Below are positions 1-8,939 of a stretch of DNA of 64,000 nucleotides, one piece after another (position 1 is the stretch's first letter; every line of letters starts with the position of its first letter). Source of the stretch: Palsa-343 sp036269135 (GTDB taxonomy: Bacteria > Acidobacteriota > Terriglobia > Terriglobales > Acidobacteriaceae); NCBI GenBank assembly GCA_036269135.1, contig DATASQ010000030.1, positions 1 through 64,000 of the forward strand. The letters run 5' to 3'. Both the position numbers and the translations under genes were made by a program. The notes beneath the pieces are model-generated. The model ran no database searches. It had not been told where the DNA came from and saw nothing but the letters and a program-made list of their open reading frames with translations.

Positions 1-56
1 TACGCAACTGGTCGAAAGCGATCAATGCGGACTACCTGCGGCATACTCGTATCTGC

Positions 57-266
57 TTATAGTTTGCTGAACGGGTAGGTCTTGTTGATGTTGGCGTGAA
101 AATACTTGCCCTTAGAATCAGCGCTCATCATCCCGCCGTAAATCTCTTGTGGCACTCCTGAATATTGGTAGACACCACCATTGTTGAACTCAATCTCAAG
201 GGTTTGGCTATCGGCATCGTAGCCGACGCTTGCTATATTGCTCGAATTGACTGAAATGCGCTCCAT
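57..266 (-). CDS. KTSC domain small protein
   Basis: This 69-residue protein is essentially one KTSC domain (residues about 4-65: an NSSNIASVGYD opening, then an NGGVYQY core and a Y-rich end). The domain is found alone or appended to other proteins and has no firmly established biochemical role. The start at 266 is preferred over an in-frame ATG 18 bases upstream because AGGAAAGG sits 7 bases before it. It begins 28 bases after the HerA stop codon on the same strand, so it is probably the last gene of the defence operon. Whether it takes part in defence is not known; it may be a passenger. Family call is confident, function is not. Confidence 0.8.
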   Translation of the reverse strand: MERISVNSSNIASVGYDADSQTLEIEFNNGGVYQYSGVPQEIYGGMMSADSKGKYFHANINKTYPFSKL

Positions 267-294
267 CGTTTGACCTTTCCTCATTTGAAGCCAA

Positions 295-2205
295 CTAGGG
301 TTTTGTTACAGCCTTTGCACTACCTGCTTGCGTGTTCTGCTTGCGCCACGCTTCGACAAGTCCTTTGTAGTTCTCGGAGGTGACGGGTTCTGTCCACCCA
401 CCGCTTCTGGTTCTCTTTCCGTCAGCCCCCATCGGCACGACGGCCATTGGATCGTCGCTATCCGGTCGGCGCCCTTCAGCGGGTCGATCAATGATGGCAC
501 GGATTGGCATATTGACCGCTTCGCCGACGATTAGAGCTTCCCCTGTGCGAAGGATGGGGAGTGCCGAGAACAGCCCCTTCAGATTATCCGAGGCGCATTT
601 GCTGACCTGGGATTGATCCGATTCGTTCGTCAGTCGAAGCGCGACGGTTGTCCCGCACTGCGCGAGGATTGTGCCGTCAATCTCCGAGGGCCGTTGACTG
701 ACCAGCATCAGACCAACACCGTATTTCCGGCCCTCCTTTGCGATACGCCGTGCTGCATTAGCTGCGCGGCATTTGGCCTGAGAACCGGGAGCCTGTGTGC
801 CTAGATAGCTGTGCGCTTCCTCCAGCACGATGAGCAAGGGCCTTTGGCGACTGCCCTCCGGTTTCAACCTACCCCAAAAGAGCGCGTCGTACAGAATACG
901 CAATACAGCTCCTACCAAGTCATCAAGGATCGCAGGTGGGATGCCAGACAAATCGAACACGGAAATGGGAGCGTCTGCACCGATCCATGCGGAAAACAGC
1001 GCATCCAAATCGGCCTTGGTTGTTCCGTCCGTTGCAACAGACCACTCCCCGGGTCTGAATAAAAACTGCATCCGTGGATCGCGGAGCTTATTCTCTAAAA
1101 CATCCAAATGGGTCTTGGGGAGATTACTTTGGGCTCCCAGATATATGGGATTTCCTCCACCTTTGCTCTCTGGACAAAATTGAGGCGCTTCAAGCATATC
1201 TGGATTTCCCAACACCTTCTTCGGCGGTGTACCGCTTGTCATATAGGCGCGGGTATTCTCGGATTGGTTTTGGTTTGAACTTACGTTGTGGGTTGCGTAG
1301 TGCAAGGAATAGAGATCATGCCACAGACCGAATACCGAAAAAGGCAGCGGAGTATCAACCGTAATGTCCGCTTGGGTAAGCCCGTGAGCAAGCCCGCCTG
1401 GCTTTGACTGTTGCTTACCAGCAAGCATTTTTTCATGAACCAAGGTGAGGGGGACGCCGGATACACTTCCCATCGCAATAGATGTGAACTCTTCAGCCGT
1501 CAGAGCCCAAAACGGCACATGAAGTTCTCTTTCGCCTACCTTTGTATCCGCCCCAACCCTAAATACTCTTGCAAGATTGCCAAATGCTTTTGCATATTCA
1601 CCGTGAATATCAAACAGCACAACTCGCGCAGACTTAAACCGGGTTCGATCCGATATGACTCCAAGGATGTTGGCGACCGCCGTGGACTTCCCAGAGCCGG
1701 TGCTTCCAACTACCGCAGAGTGACGGCTGACTAAACGATTGAGGTCAAGGAACGCCCTGATCGACTCCGCACTTGAAACTCTTCCAATCGCTACATATCC
1801 ATCTTCATTACCCGGTGCGTATACAGTTTTGAGGTCCGACTCAGTTGCCACATGAACCATATCGCCGATAGAGGGATATTGGGAAATGCCACGTTCAAAA
1901 GTGATCCCTCTACGCCCTTCACCGACAAGTTCTACCCTAAGCCACCGATTGCCGAGTTGAGGCGCAAGTTCTGGCGGTCCGGGCGCAGCTCCCGCACCAA
2001 CCTGCGAGATGATTCCAAAGAGGTCAAAATAACCGGAGGGTATACGTACAAACCCGCCGACTTGTCCCACGCGGTATGCCTCACCACTGACAAACATGAG
2101 GCCACCGGGAGTGTTCTCTGACAGCTTTACGCTGATACTGGAACCGTTCACGTCCTCTACGGTTCCAAGGCGTGAGGGATCGGAGCTAGACGCTTGGCTG
2201 TGCAT
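295..2205 (-). CDS. herA: HerA-type ATPase/translocase (DUF87), partner of SIR2 protein
   Basis: A 636-residue HerA/FtsK-superfamily ATPase. The N-terminal part (about 1-110) is the HAS-barrel-like beta domain. The ATPase core has Walker A GSTGSGKST at about 167-175 and a Walker B strand LLIVLEEAH followed by a sensor-like VSQRPSEID. HerA proteins form hexameric rings that move along or remodel DNA. Next to a SIR2 protein they form the anti-phage SIR2-HerA (Nezha-type) complex, in which HerA scaffolds and activates the NADase. The start at 2205 has AGGAG five bases upstream; a start ten codons earlier has no better signal. The first 20 bases overlap the end of the SIR2 gene, which implies translational coupling. 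Family and pairing are confident; activity here is inferred. Confidence 0.9.
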   Translation of the reverse strand: MHSQASSSDPSRLGTVEDVNGSSISVKLSENTPGGLMFVSGEAYRVGQVGGFVRIPSGYFDLFGIISQVGAGAAPGPPELAPQLGNRWLRVELVGEGRRGITFERGISQYPSIGDMVHVATESDLKTVYAPGNEDGYVAIGRVSSAESIRAFLDLNRLVSRHSAVVGSTGSGKSTAVANILGVISDRTRFKSARVVLFDIHGEYAKAFGNLARVFRVGADTKVGERELHVPFWALTAEEFTSIAMGSVSGVPLTLVHEKMLAGKQQSKPGGLAHGLTQADITVDTPLPFSVFGLWHDLYSLHYATHNVSSNQNQSENTRAYMTSGTPPKKVLGNPDMLEAPQFCPESKGGGNPIYLGAQSNLPKTHLDVLENKLRDPRMQFLFRPGEWSVATDGTTKADLDALFSAWIGADAPISVFDLSGIPPAILDDLVGAVLRILYDALFWGRLKPEGSRQRPLLIVLEEAHSYLGTQAPGSQAKCRAANAARRIAKEGRKYGVGLMLVSQRPSEIDGTILAQCGTTVALRLTNESDQSQVSKCASDNLKGLFSALPILRTGEALIVGEAVNMPIRAIIDRPAEGRRPDSDDPMAVVPMGADGKRTRSGGWTEPVTSENYKGLVEAWRKQNTQAGSAKAVTKP

Positions 2206-3562
2206 CGTCGCTCCTCGTTCCGCATAACTGCTCAAGAAACAGTCCGAAGTAATGGAAGTCGCCCAGGCGACAACGTAGTTGATTCACGGGCGCACCGGAG
2301 GTTGTGACGACTTCCTCATACAGCCAAGGCGTATGTTCTTTGAGGCTGGGCGAGCCGGGACGATAAAGCCCAACGCGAGTTCCGACAACGGCGCCGTCTT
2401 GCGCGAGAACAGTGAGATTAGCCTGTTTCTCCGCATACTGAACAGCTCTTGGATGATTTGCCAAGTTGGAATACATCAACGCGAAGCACTGAGCGTTGCG
2501 ATTAGCCCGCAACCCATCAAGCAGCACTTCGTTGAGATGATCGTCGAGAAACGAATAGCCACAAATAATCAACCTTGGGGCATCTTCTTCTTGCCTCCCC
2601 GATACACCTCGTCCCCTAACGAGATTTCCATGAAAGAACGCTTTCAATCGGTCCAGCATTGCCAAGTAAGGCATCCGGCGACTTTGGTCATACTTCAAAT
2701 GCGAAGGAAAAATCATTACCTTGCCTTCTTTTGCTTCACCAGTCACCCGCACCACTCGCGTAACCTGGACAGCATCAATGGTTTCTTCACGCTTCTCCCA
2801 ATTGATCGACCCGTGTAGCTTCCAGAGTCTAGTCCAACGCGATGGAATTGCGTCATGCTCGATCGAAGACAAATCAAACCACGGTTCGCGCGAGCCGACA
2901 AATCCGTCGAAATGCGGTAAGGGGTGCTGCTCGAATGCCTGCTCAAATAGCAAATCGTAATTCGGGGTAAATATTTCAACCGGAAATGTTCGGTAGACTC
3001 CTCCAACCCACGAAGCAAAATGGTTGTAGGAGCAGCGATAGGTAGGAAGAGTCTTCTTCATCCGTTCGGTAATCAAAGAACAGATTTTCTCGTCGAGAGC
3101 GGTTAATGCCGCTTTAGAAATCCCTAAGAATTCTGCATTCCCTCTTCGATTGGCTATGGCACGAAGTTCGGTCAGGACATCCTCTACCGTGGGCTCTTTT
3201 CCACCGTCTGTTTGGCATTCTTTGCACCATGAATCCCATTGAGTCCTGAATTGTGTGGGTTCTGAAGTACCCTTAGAAGCGTTATCGGCTTCGAGCAAAC
3301 CTTCAGCAACTTGATTGGTCAGTTCCACGACAGCAGGTATTAGCGTGATGGTTTTGTTCCCCGCAGCATCATAGATTCCGAGAGGACAGCCCGCTCCAAG
3401 AAAGCAGCCGATACGCTGTTTGTCGTCTTGCAGAACAAGACGCAGATTCCGCGCCTGCTGCGCTGCCTCATGAAGAGGCTCCAGCGGAGGAGTTGTAGGG
3501 CTGGTTGCAGCAGCAACGCCCGCGAGGGTCGTAGAACTTCCGGCGATTGGATTAGTAGACAC
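2186..3562 (-). CDS. SIR2-domain protein, probable defence NADase
   Basis: A 458-residue protein with a SIR2-like fold. The nucleotide-binding FLGAG lies at residues 54-58, the TPNYD motif places the catalytic Asn at 201, and the LHGS motif places His at 250. Defence SIR2 domains use this Asn/His pair to hydrolyse NAD+ and arrest infected cells. It starts with GTG, with GAGGAG about 10 bases upstream, 14 bases after the DUF2130 stop, and its 3' end overlaps the HerA start. The order SIR2 then HerA on one transcript matches the known two-gene anti-phage module. About 200 C-terminal residues beyond the His motif are probably the HerA-binding and regulatory part (inference). Nothing looks truncated. 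Confidence 0.88.
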   Translation of the reverse strand: MSTNPIAGSSTTLAGVAAATSPTTPPLEPLHEAAQQARNLRLVLQDDKQRIGCFLGAGCPLGIYDAAGNKTITLIPAVVELTNQVAEGLLEADNASKGTSEPTQFRTQWDSWCKECQTDGGKEPTVEDVLTELRAIANRRGNAEFLGISKAALTALDEKICSLITERMKKTLPTYRCSYNHFASWVGGVYRTFPVEIFTPNYDLLFEQAFEQHPLPHFDGFVGSREPWFDLSSIEHDAIPSRWTRLWKLHGSINWEKREETIDAVQVTRVVRVTGEAKEGKVMIFPSHLKYDQSRRMPYLAMLDRLKAFFHGNLVRGRGVSGRQEEDAPRLIICGYSFLDDHLNEVLLDGLRANRNAQCFALMYSNLANHPRAVQYAEKQANLTVLAQDGAVVGTRVGLYRPGSPSLKEHTPWLYEEVVTTSGAPVNQLRCRLGDFHYFGLFLEQLCGTRSDDAQPSV

Positions 3563-3576
3563 GGCGTTAAGTCTCC

Positions 3577-4860
3577 TCAGTTTTCTTTCTCAGGATCAGG
3601 CAGGGCCAGCAAACTCAATCCTTCGATCTCTTGGATGGACTTGCCAGCGATTCCTTGTAAATCCCCATACATCCCAACCGTAGCTCCCATTACGCGCTCA
3701 ATCTGCTCTTGTCGCTTCGCCCACTGCTTCATGATTGCTTTGCGTTCTTTGTCAAGATCGTCTTGCATAGATGAAAACGCCTCTACAATCGCCTCGACAC
3801 GCTGGTGGAATCTCGGCCCAGTGAGGTACTGATAAACCATTTCAGCTTTAGTCTGTTGCCCTTCGGTGACCAGTCGTGCCGAGTTCACTTGAAGAAGTGT
3901 GTGCCGCAGAATGGTAGCGACTGGCAATACGCATCGGGGATGTGAGATCCAAACTCCGTCGATGACATCGAAGGTCTCAATACCACTAGGTAGGGTTTGC
4001 GATACAAGCACAGACAAATCGGCCTTGGCCGTGCGCTGATCGTCGCGCAATTTGGCGAGCCAGGCGTTACTCCAGTTTTTCGTACGCTTGGTTTCCCAAA
4101 GGATTGTCCCACTCTTTATGCCACCCGGACTAACTACACTATGGAGCGCGTCACCTCCAAATTCACCTTTGGGGACTGGTTCAATCGTGTCGTAAGGGAA
4201 TTTGGCTCGAAGCAGGGTCTCCAATTCAAGCTCCTGGACTTCGCCCTGCAACTGCTGGGAGCCTTGTTCAGCCTTTTGCTTCAGTTCTTCGATCTTCTGC
4301 TGCATGGAGGCAATAGTTTGATCCTTTTCCATTACCTTGAGCTTGAGTCCCTCCTCGGCCTCCCGCTTCGCCAAGGTGCGGACTTCAGAAAGCCCTTCCT
4401 GCACGCGCGTTTCAACAGTCAATTCCAGTTCACGCTTTGCGTCATCCAACTCTCGCTGCTTCTTGATTAACTCCGCTTGCGCTTTTTGGGCTTCGGCCAG
4501 CTTTTCGTCACGCACTTTGAGAACTTCTTGAAGGTCTTCAAGTTCTTTGGCCTTCGTCTCAAGCTCCGCTGCGCTGGCGAGCTTCGCCTTCCGCGACTCT
4601 TCTTCGACTACCCGTGCTCGTTCGGCCTTGAGTTGCTGGGCCACCTGATCCGCGACTTGCTGCTCAAGTGCGCGCTTTTCTTCGGCTATATGCTTTTCTT
4701 TGTCACGCACAGTCTGTTCGCGTAGGGCTATCTCCTCATCTTTCTGAGACAGCTTCTGTTCAAACTGCTGGCGAGTCGCCTCAAGCAATGGCGCCGCAAG
4801 AGATTCTGTCAACGGAAACTCTGTCTTGCATTTCGGGCATGTAATTGTCTGTTCCATCAA
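3577..4860 (-). CDS. DUF2130 protein: zinc-knuckle-like start, long coiled coil, predicted PD-(D/E)XK nuclease site
   Basis: This 427-residue protein opens with CPKC (residues 8-11), then runs as a Lys/Glu/Gln-rich coiled coil to about 210, and ends in a globular DUF2130 region. In that region Glu212/214, Asp237 and the strand ILWETK (Glu256, Lys258) have the E...D...ExK spacing of PD-(D/E)XK endonucleases, so I predict a DNA-cleaving or DNA-binding core; this is inference. Its ATG overlaps the helicase stop by four bases (ATGA), a strong sign of coupled translation and joint function. The SIR2 gene follows after 14 bases. I cannot name a characterised system containing this exact helicase-DUF2130 pair. 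Confidence 0.75.
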   Translation of the reverse strand: MMEQTITCPKCKTEFPLTESLAAPLLEATRQQFEQKLSQKDEEIALREQTVRDKEKHIAEEKRALEQQVADQVAQQLKAERARVVEEESRKAKLASAAELETKAKELEDLQEVLKVRDEKLAEAQKAQAELIKKQRELDDAKRELELTVETRVQEGLSEVRTLAKREAEEGLKLKVMEKDQTIASMQQKIEELKQKAEQGSQQLQGEVQELELETLLRAKFPYDTIEPVPKGEFGGDALHSVVSPGGIKSGTILWETKRTKNWSNAWLAKLRDDQRTAKADLSVLVSQTLPSGIETFDVIDGVWISHPRCVLPVATILRHTLLQVNSARLVTEGQQTKAEMVYQYLTGPRFHQRVEAIVEAFSSMQDDLDKERKAIMKQWAKRQEQIERVMGATVGMYGDLQGIAGKSIQEIEGLSLLALPDPEKEN

Positions 4861-7769
4861 TCCAACCTCCAGCGAATAACGAAGAGTTGCGTCAACTCTT
4901 GCTTCTGCCTTAGCTTTCCTTCAATATCTAAAATCAAGCTCTCGCGACGTGCTTCCACCTCGTCCTGAGCGATAAAGAGGTCTTTACGGCGCTGGTTGCG
5001 GGCAGCGGTAAGGTCTTTCAGGCGACGCTGATGTTCCAGCTTGTGCTGAAGGCCAGCGGCGGCGACGGATTCGCGTCGCACCTCACGAATTTCTTTATCG
5101 AAGTCTTTGATCTCCTGCTCCAAACCGAACTTGAGGTCTTCAGTCCAGCGGTCAAGTTTCTCGATCTCGGAGTCGAGCCACTTCCCGTTGCGCGCTTCAA
5201 GGTCTCCCAAGACGCGCTGCTGCTCTTTATCTAGCTCGGTGGTGAGCGCATCCGGCGGCTCCAGCAAGAGCGGCTGTCCTAGCTCACCCTCAAAGTCGAA
5301 GAGGCGCTTGCAAGCCGAAGGCTCTAGTGGCTGACCATTATCGAGAATGCCACCAAGAAGTATGTGGTCTTCCGTCTCGAATCCGCTGAGGGTGAACCGC
5401 GTACAGGCGAGCCACCCGCTACGGACGAGTAAAGATTCCAAAACGGCAATACGCTTGCCGCTGCGACTGAGGTTGAAGCGAAGCTCTACCTTGGGAGTAG
5501 GAAGCGCACAGCAACCTCTCAAGACCTGTTGGGCCAGTGGATGTCCCACCCGGTAGGTATTTGCATCCTCGACGTTCTTGCCCATCCGGTAAGGACCGGG
5601 ATTGACTGGCTGCGGGCTGTCGGCAGATGTCGGGAATGGGTCGCGCTCAAGATAGAAGGTGTGGCCGGGAGTATCGAAGCGGGCATACGGAGTGAGGTAG
5701 AAAGCCGTCACTCGCCAGAGCAGGTCTTCAAACCGCCCCAGGGCCGCTCCGCTGGAAATGCGGACACGTTCAATGACTTCCTGATCGAAGTTGTTAAGAA
5801 GCTGTTCACTGGCATCGCTACGAGCCTGGGCAATCTGCGATTCGAGTTCCAGTTGGAGTTGGTCGAACTGGAATTCGATCTGCTCCGTAGTGCGGCACTG
5901 CTGATAGATTGCAACGATGCGTTTCTCAAAGTCCACGCCGGATTCGATGGCTCCGATGACCTCATCACTGGCTCCGAACACTCCATCGAAGAGCTTGAAC
6001 TTCTCCGCGAGAAGCTGGTACACGCGAACATCCGCAGCGTTTGCCTTATTGAGGAAGTTGACGACTACCACGTCGTACTTCTGGCCATAACGGTGGCACC
6101 TTCCGATGCGCTGTTCAATGCGCTGCGGATTCCACGGCATGTCGTAGTTAACGACCAGATTGCAGAATTGGAGATTGATGCCCTCTGCCGCTGCTTCAGT
6201 GGCAATCATGATGTTCGCGGTGTCCCGGAAATGCTCGACCAAAGCGGCGCGCTTGTCGGCAGTAGGCGAGCCGGTAATGCGGTCAGTCCCGGCGTGCTGC
6301 TTCATCCAAGCCTGATAGGTGGCTTGACTTTGAGGATCAGTGTTGGTGCCGTTGAAGAGCACGACCTTTCCGGCGAACTCCGTTTGTTGGAGCAAATTGA
6401 AGAGGTATTCCTGAGTTCGGCGGGACTCGGTGAAGATAATAGCCTTCTGTTGGAGAGCGCCGGTGCCATTCTCCATCCGGACGGTACGAGCGGCCTCGAA
6501 GCCGCGTTGCAGCGCAGTGAGAAGCGCGTCACCTTTGGAGTTTGTCTGAATCGCCTTGGCGAGTGCATGGAACTGTTGGAGCTTGTCTCTCTCGGCTCGA
6601 AGCTCGGCAAGTTGTTCCGGCGTTAGTCGATCTGGCAGCTTCTTCTCGTTTCCGTTCTCTGGCTCTGAACCTTCTTCCTCATCAACCCATTCCTCCTGCA
6701 CTTCAGCGAGCGTCTCAAAGTCGTCCGCAATAACCGCAGAGACCTCGGCTGCTTTCTGCTGCTCGGTTTCTACCGCCTCTAGCTTGTTTGCAAGTCCCAG
6801 CAAGGTGTTGGAGATGGCGTGGGTGGATGAGGCGAGCAGCTTTCGCAAAATGAGCGTCATGAGCTGCCGCTGGCTTGCTGGGAGCGCATATAGCTTGTCG
6901 CCTTTGAGATATTCGGAAACAAGTTCGTAGAGCTGTTGTTCGGCGGCGCTCGGATAGAACTCCTGCACCATCGCGTGTCGGTTGGTGTATGGCACGTAAG
7001 CGAGTACCTGCCGCCGCAAAGTGCGTTGGCAGATCGGACGAAGCCGCTGCTTGAGTGCATCAAAATCCGCTTTGTCCGAGAGCCGGGAGAATTGAGCGCG
7101 AAAGCTTCGGAGATCGCCGAATGTGAACTCATCCACGATGCTCACGAGGCCATAAAGCTCTAAGAGTGAATTTTGCAATGGCGTAGCCGTTAGCAAGACT
7201 TTTTGAAAGCTGCTCACGGCATTCTTGATGGAGTTCGCAACCTTGTTGCTGGGTTTGTAGACGTTTCGTAAGCGATGCGCTTCGTCGATAACAACGAGAT
7301 TCCAAGGTGTGTTTCGCAGATACGGCTCTTTAGAGCGCGCGAATTGGAATGAGCAAATGATGATCTTGTGTTGCTGGAACGGATTTAGATTGCCCGACCG
7401 AATCGCTTCATTAAAAGTCTTGGTTTCCAGGATGACGCTTGGAAGGAAAAATTTATCCAGCAATTCCTGACTCCACTGTTTGCGAAGATTTGCAGGGCAG
7501 ATGACGAGTAAAGTGCGCCGCCGCTCAGCCCAATGCTGGGCAAGCAAGATGCCTGCCTCTATGGTCTTTCCCAGACCAACTTCATCTGCAAGGAGTGCGC
7601 CCTTCGACAGTGGGGAACGGAATGCAAAAAGTGCCGCCTCAATCTGATGCGGGTTGAGGTCAACTTGAGCATCGGAAAGCGCGGACGCAAGTTTGTCCAC
7701 GTTGTCGGAACTGGATCGTTTTGTCAGCTCATGGGCAAAGAGCTTTGCATGGTAGGCAGTCAGATTCAT
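4857..7769 (-). CDS. SNF2/RapA-like superfamily 2 helicase
   Basis: A 970-residue DNA-dependent ATPase of the SNF2 type. Visible motifs are Walker A DEVGLGKT (62-69), DEAH (162-165), LLTATPLQN (motif III) and, in the second RecA-like domain, EGINLQFC and QRIGRCHRYGQ (motif VI). The last 170 residues are a charged coiled coil, which could pair with the coiled coil of the DUF2130 protein encoded next (inference). SNF2 helicases recur in phage-defence loci such as DISARM, but the DISARM partners are absent here. The start at 7769 has GAGAAAG about 7 bases upstream. A 140-base gap separates it from the HEPN gene, so it may have its own promoter there. Confidence 0.88.
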   Translation of the reverse strand: MNLTAYHAKLFAHELTKRSSSDNVDKLASALSDAQVDLNPHQIEAALFAFRSPLSKGALLADEVGLGKTIEAGILLAQHWAERRRTLLVICPANLRKQWSQELLDKFFLPSVILETKTFNEAIRSGNLNPFQQHKIIICSFQFARSKEPYLRNTPWNLVVIDEAHRLRNVYKPSNKVANSIKNAVSSFQKVLLTATPLQNSLLELYGLVSIVDEFTFGDLRSFRAQFSRLSDKADFDALKQRLRPICQRTLRRQVLAYVPYTNRHAMVQEFYPSAAEQQLYELVSEYLKGDKLYALPASQRQLMTLILRKLLASSTHAISNTLLGLANKLEAVETEQQKAAEVSAVIADDFETLAEVQEEWVDEEEGSEPENGNEKKLPDRLTPEQLAELRAERDKLQQFHALAKAIQTNSKGDALLTALQRGFEAARTVRMENGTGALQQKAIIFTESRRTQEYLFNLLQQTEFAGKVVLFNGTNTDPQSQATYQAWMKQHAGTDRITGSPTADKRAALVEHFRDTANIMIATEAAAEGINLQFCNLVVNYDMPWNPQRIEQRIGRCHRYGQKYDVVVVNFLNKANAADVRVYQLLAEKFKLFDGVFGASDEVIGAIESGVDFEKRIVAIYQQCRTTEQIEFQFDQLQLELESQIAQARSDASEQLLNNFDQEVIERVRISSGAALGRFEDLLWRVTAFYLTPYARFDTPGHTFYLERDPFPTSADSPQPVNPGPYRMGKNVEDANTYRVGHPLAQQVLRGCCALPTPKVELRFNLSRSGKRIAVLESLLVRSGWLACTRFTLSGFETEDHILLGGILDNGQPLEPSACKRLFDFEGELGQPLLLEPPDALTTELDKEQQRVLGDLEARNGKWLDSEIEKLDRWTEDLKFGLEQEIKDFDKEIREVRRESVAAAGLQHKLEHQRRLKDLTAARNQRRKDLFIAQDEVEARRESLILDIEGKLRQKQELTQLFVIRWRLD

Positions 7770-7909
7770 CGTTCACTTTCTCAGGCCAAGTGTGAGAAGC
7801 CACTCATTGACTTGGCTAAATACATCCTGTTGCCATTGTTCTTCTATGCGATCTCCTACAAGCTCGGACTTTTGACGCAATTCCCAATGTAAAGTAGGAA
7901 CAATAGCAC

Positions 7910-8365
7910 CTAAGAGGGTTTTAAGAATTCGGGATGATTGTGCCTCAGCCATGTAGAAATGCTTTGTTGCAATTCCTCCGCAACTTTGATTGCTTGTTCA
8001 AGCTCCTGTTCTGAGATATTGCCAGCCGCATCGTAGCTTGTTGCATTCCGTTTCTTCGAGAAGACTTTCAGCTTCTGAATCAGTTTCGGATCACTTTTGA
8101 GAGTAAGCTCCAGAGATTCGACGATCTTTTGATGATGTCCCGTTTGTACCCTGGTACGGTAGCCGCTTGCCCGCAAAGCAATATTCGCGGACGTGAGCGC
8201 CGCGCTGAATGCAGCCTGAAAGCGAAGGTCTTCGGAGATCGCTTCTACCTTCGAGTCTTTGAGAGCACGAGTGACGATCCCCAACAAGTCTCTGATCTCG
8301 TCTGGACTAGATACTTCGGCCTTGAGCCAACCGTATTCAGCCCACCTTGCTAAGCTCATCTTCAT
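7910..8365 (-). CDS. HEPN-domain protein, partner of MNT nucleotidyltransferase
   Basis: A 151-residue all-helical protein resembling HEPN toxins or partners of minimal nucleotidyltransferases. The C-terminal motif region reads KRNATSYD (Arg106, Asn107, Tyr111, Asp112). The RNase-type HEPN motif R-x(4-6)-H has no histidine here; a tyrosine takes that position. In type VII toxin-antitoxin pairs the MNT protein modifies a tyrosine near this motif, so the Tyr may be the modified residue, or this HEPN may lack RNase activity. It overlaps the MNT gene by 29 bases, which indicates coupled expression. The family call rests on motif and partner, not on full-length similarity I can verify. Confidence 0.7.
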   Translation of the reverse strand: MKMSLARWAEYGWLKAEVSSPDEIRDLLGIVTRALKDSKVEAISEDLRFQAAFSAALTSANIALRASGYRTRVQTGHHQKIVESLELTLKSDPKLIQKLKVFSKKRNATSYDAAGNISEQELEQAIKVAEELQQSISTWLRHNHPEFLKPS

Positions 8366-8939
8366 CTCCGATCAAGAGCATTTTCTTGCCACGCAATACC
8401 GAGGTTAAGAAGTGATTTCCGTCTTTCACCTTAGTTCTGAATTCTTTTAGAGAATAGACCGTTGGGTTGATAGGCCGTCCAATTGCATTCTCTACTGGAG
8501 TCAATTGTGCCAGCACGTCATCCAGAGTCACATTCCCCACAATCATCAAATCGACATCGCTCCCCGCATCCTCATCCCCTCGCGCAATCGACCCGTAGAC
8601 CAGAGCAAAGGTGATTTGTGAGGTAAAGGGGGCCAGAGCGGAACGAAGCTGATGAAAAATACCCGAAGTCTTTGCGATCAAGGAGCGGACTTCCGCAAAT
8701 GTCGGGTGATGACGATTTGCCTGGTAGAAGACCTGCCGCCCTATCGTTGTTCGATTGAGCAATCCGACTTCCGACAAAGTTTCCAATTCTCGCTGTACGC
8801 TGCCGACGCTTGTTCCGATCTCCCTTGCTATTTGGCGAACAAAGAAAGTCTGGTCAGGCTTACCATAGAGCAACGCTAAGATACGGCTTCGGGTCTGCCC
8901 AAAAAGCAGATCGCCCAGCGACTTTGAATTCGTTCTCAT
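8337..8939 (-). CDS. MNT-type nucleotidyltransferase with fused N-terminal winged helix
   Basis: A 200-residue fusion. Residues about 8-80 form a winged helix-turn-helix (helix pair FFVRQIAREIGTSVGSVQRE, then a wing ending RQVFYQ). Residues 110-190 are a minimal nucleotidyltransferase with GSIARGDEDAGSDVDL (Gly116-Ser117, Asp128, Asp130), so the metal-binding Asp pair is intact. Such proteins act as antitoxins that add nucleotides to a HEPN partner; the fused DNA-binding part suggests it also represses its own promoter. It is the first gene of the island cluster as transcribed. The 320 bases upstream contain no other gene and must hold its promoter. Confidence 0.82.
   Translation of the reverse strand: MRTNSKSLGDLLFGQTRSRILALLYGKPDQTFFVRQIAREIGTSVGSVQRELETLSEVGLLNRTTIGRQVFYQANRHHPTFAEVRSLIAKTSGIFHQLRSALAPFTSQITFALVYGSIARGDEDAGSDVDLMIVGNVTLDDVLAQLTPVENAIGRPINPTVYSLKEFRTKVKDGNHFLTSVLRGKKMLLIGDEDELSKVG

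Noticed and set aside
5529..6626. Long plus-strand frame of 365 codons
   Set aside because: It is antisense to the SNF2 helicase, has no recognisable domain, and the helicase motifs are clear on the other strand.
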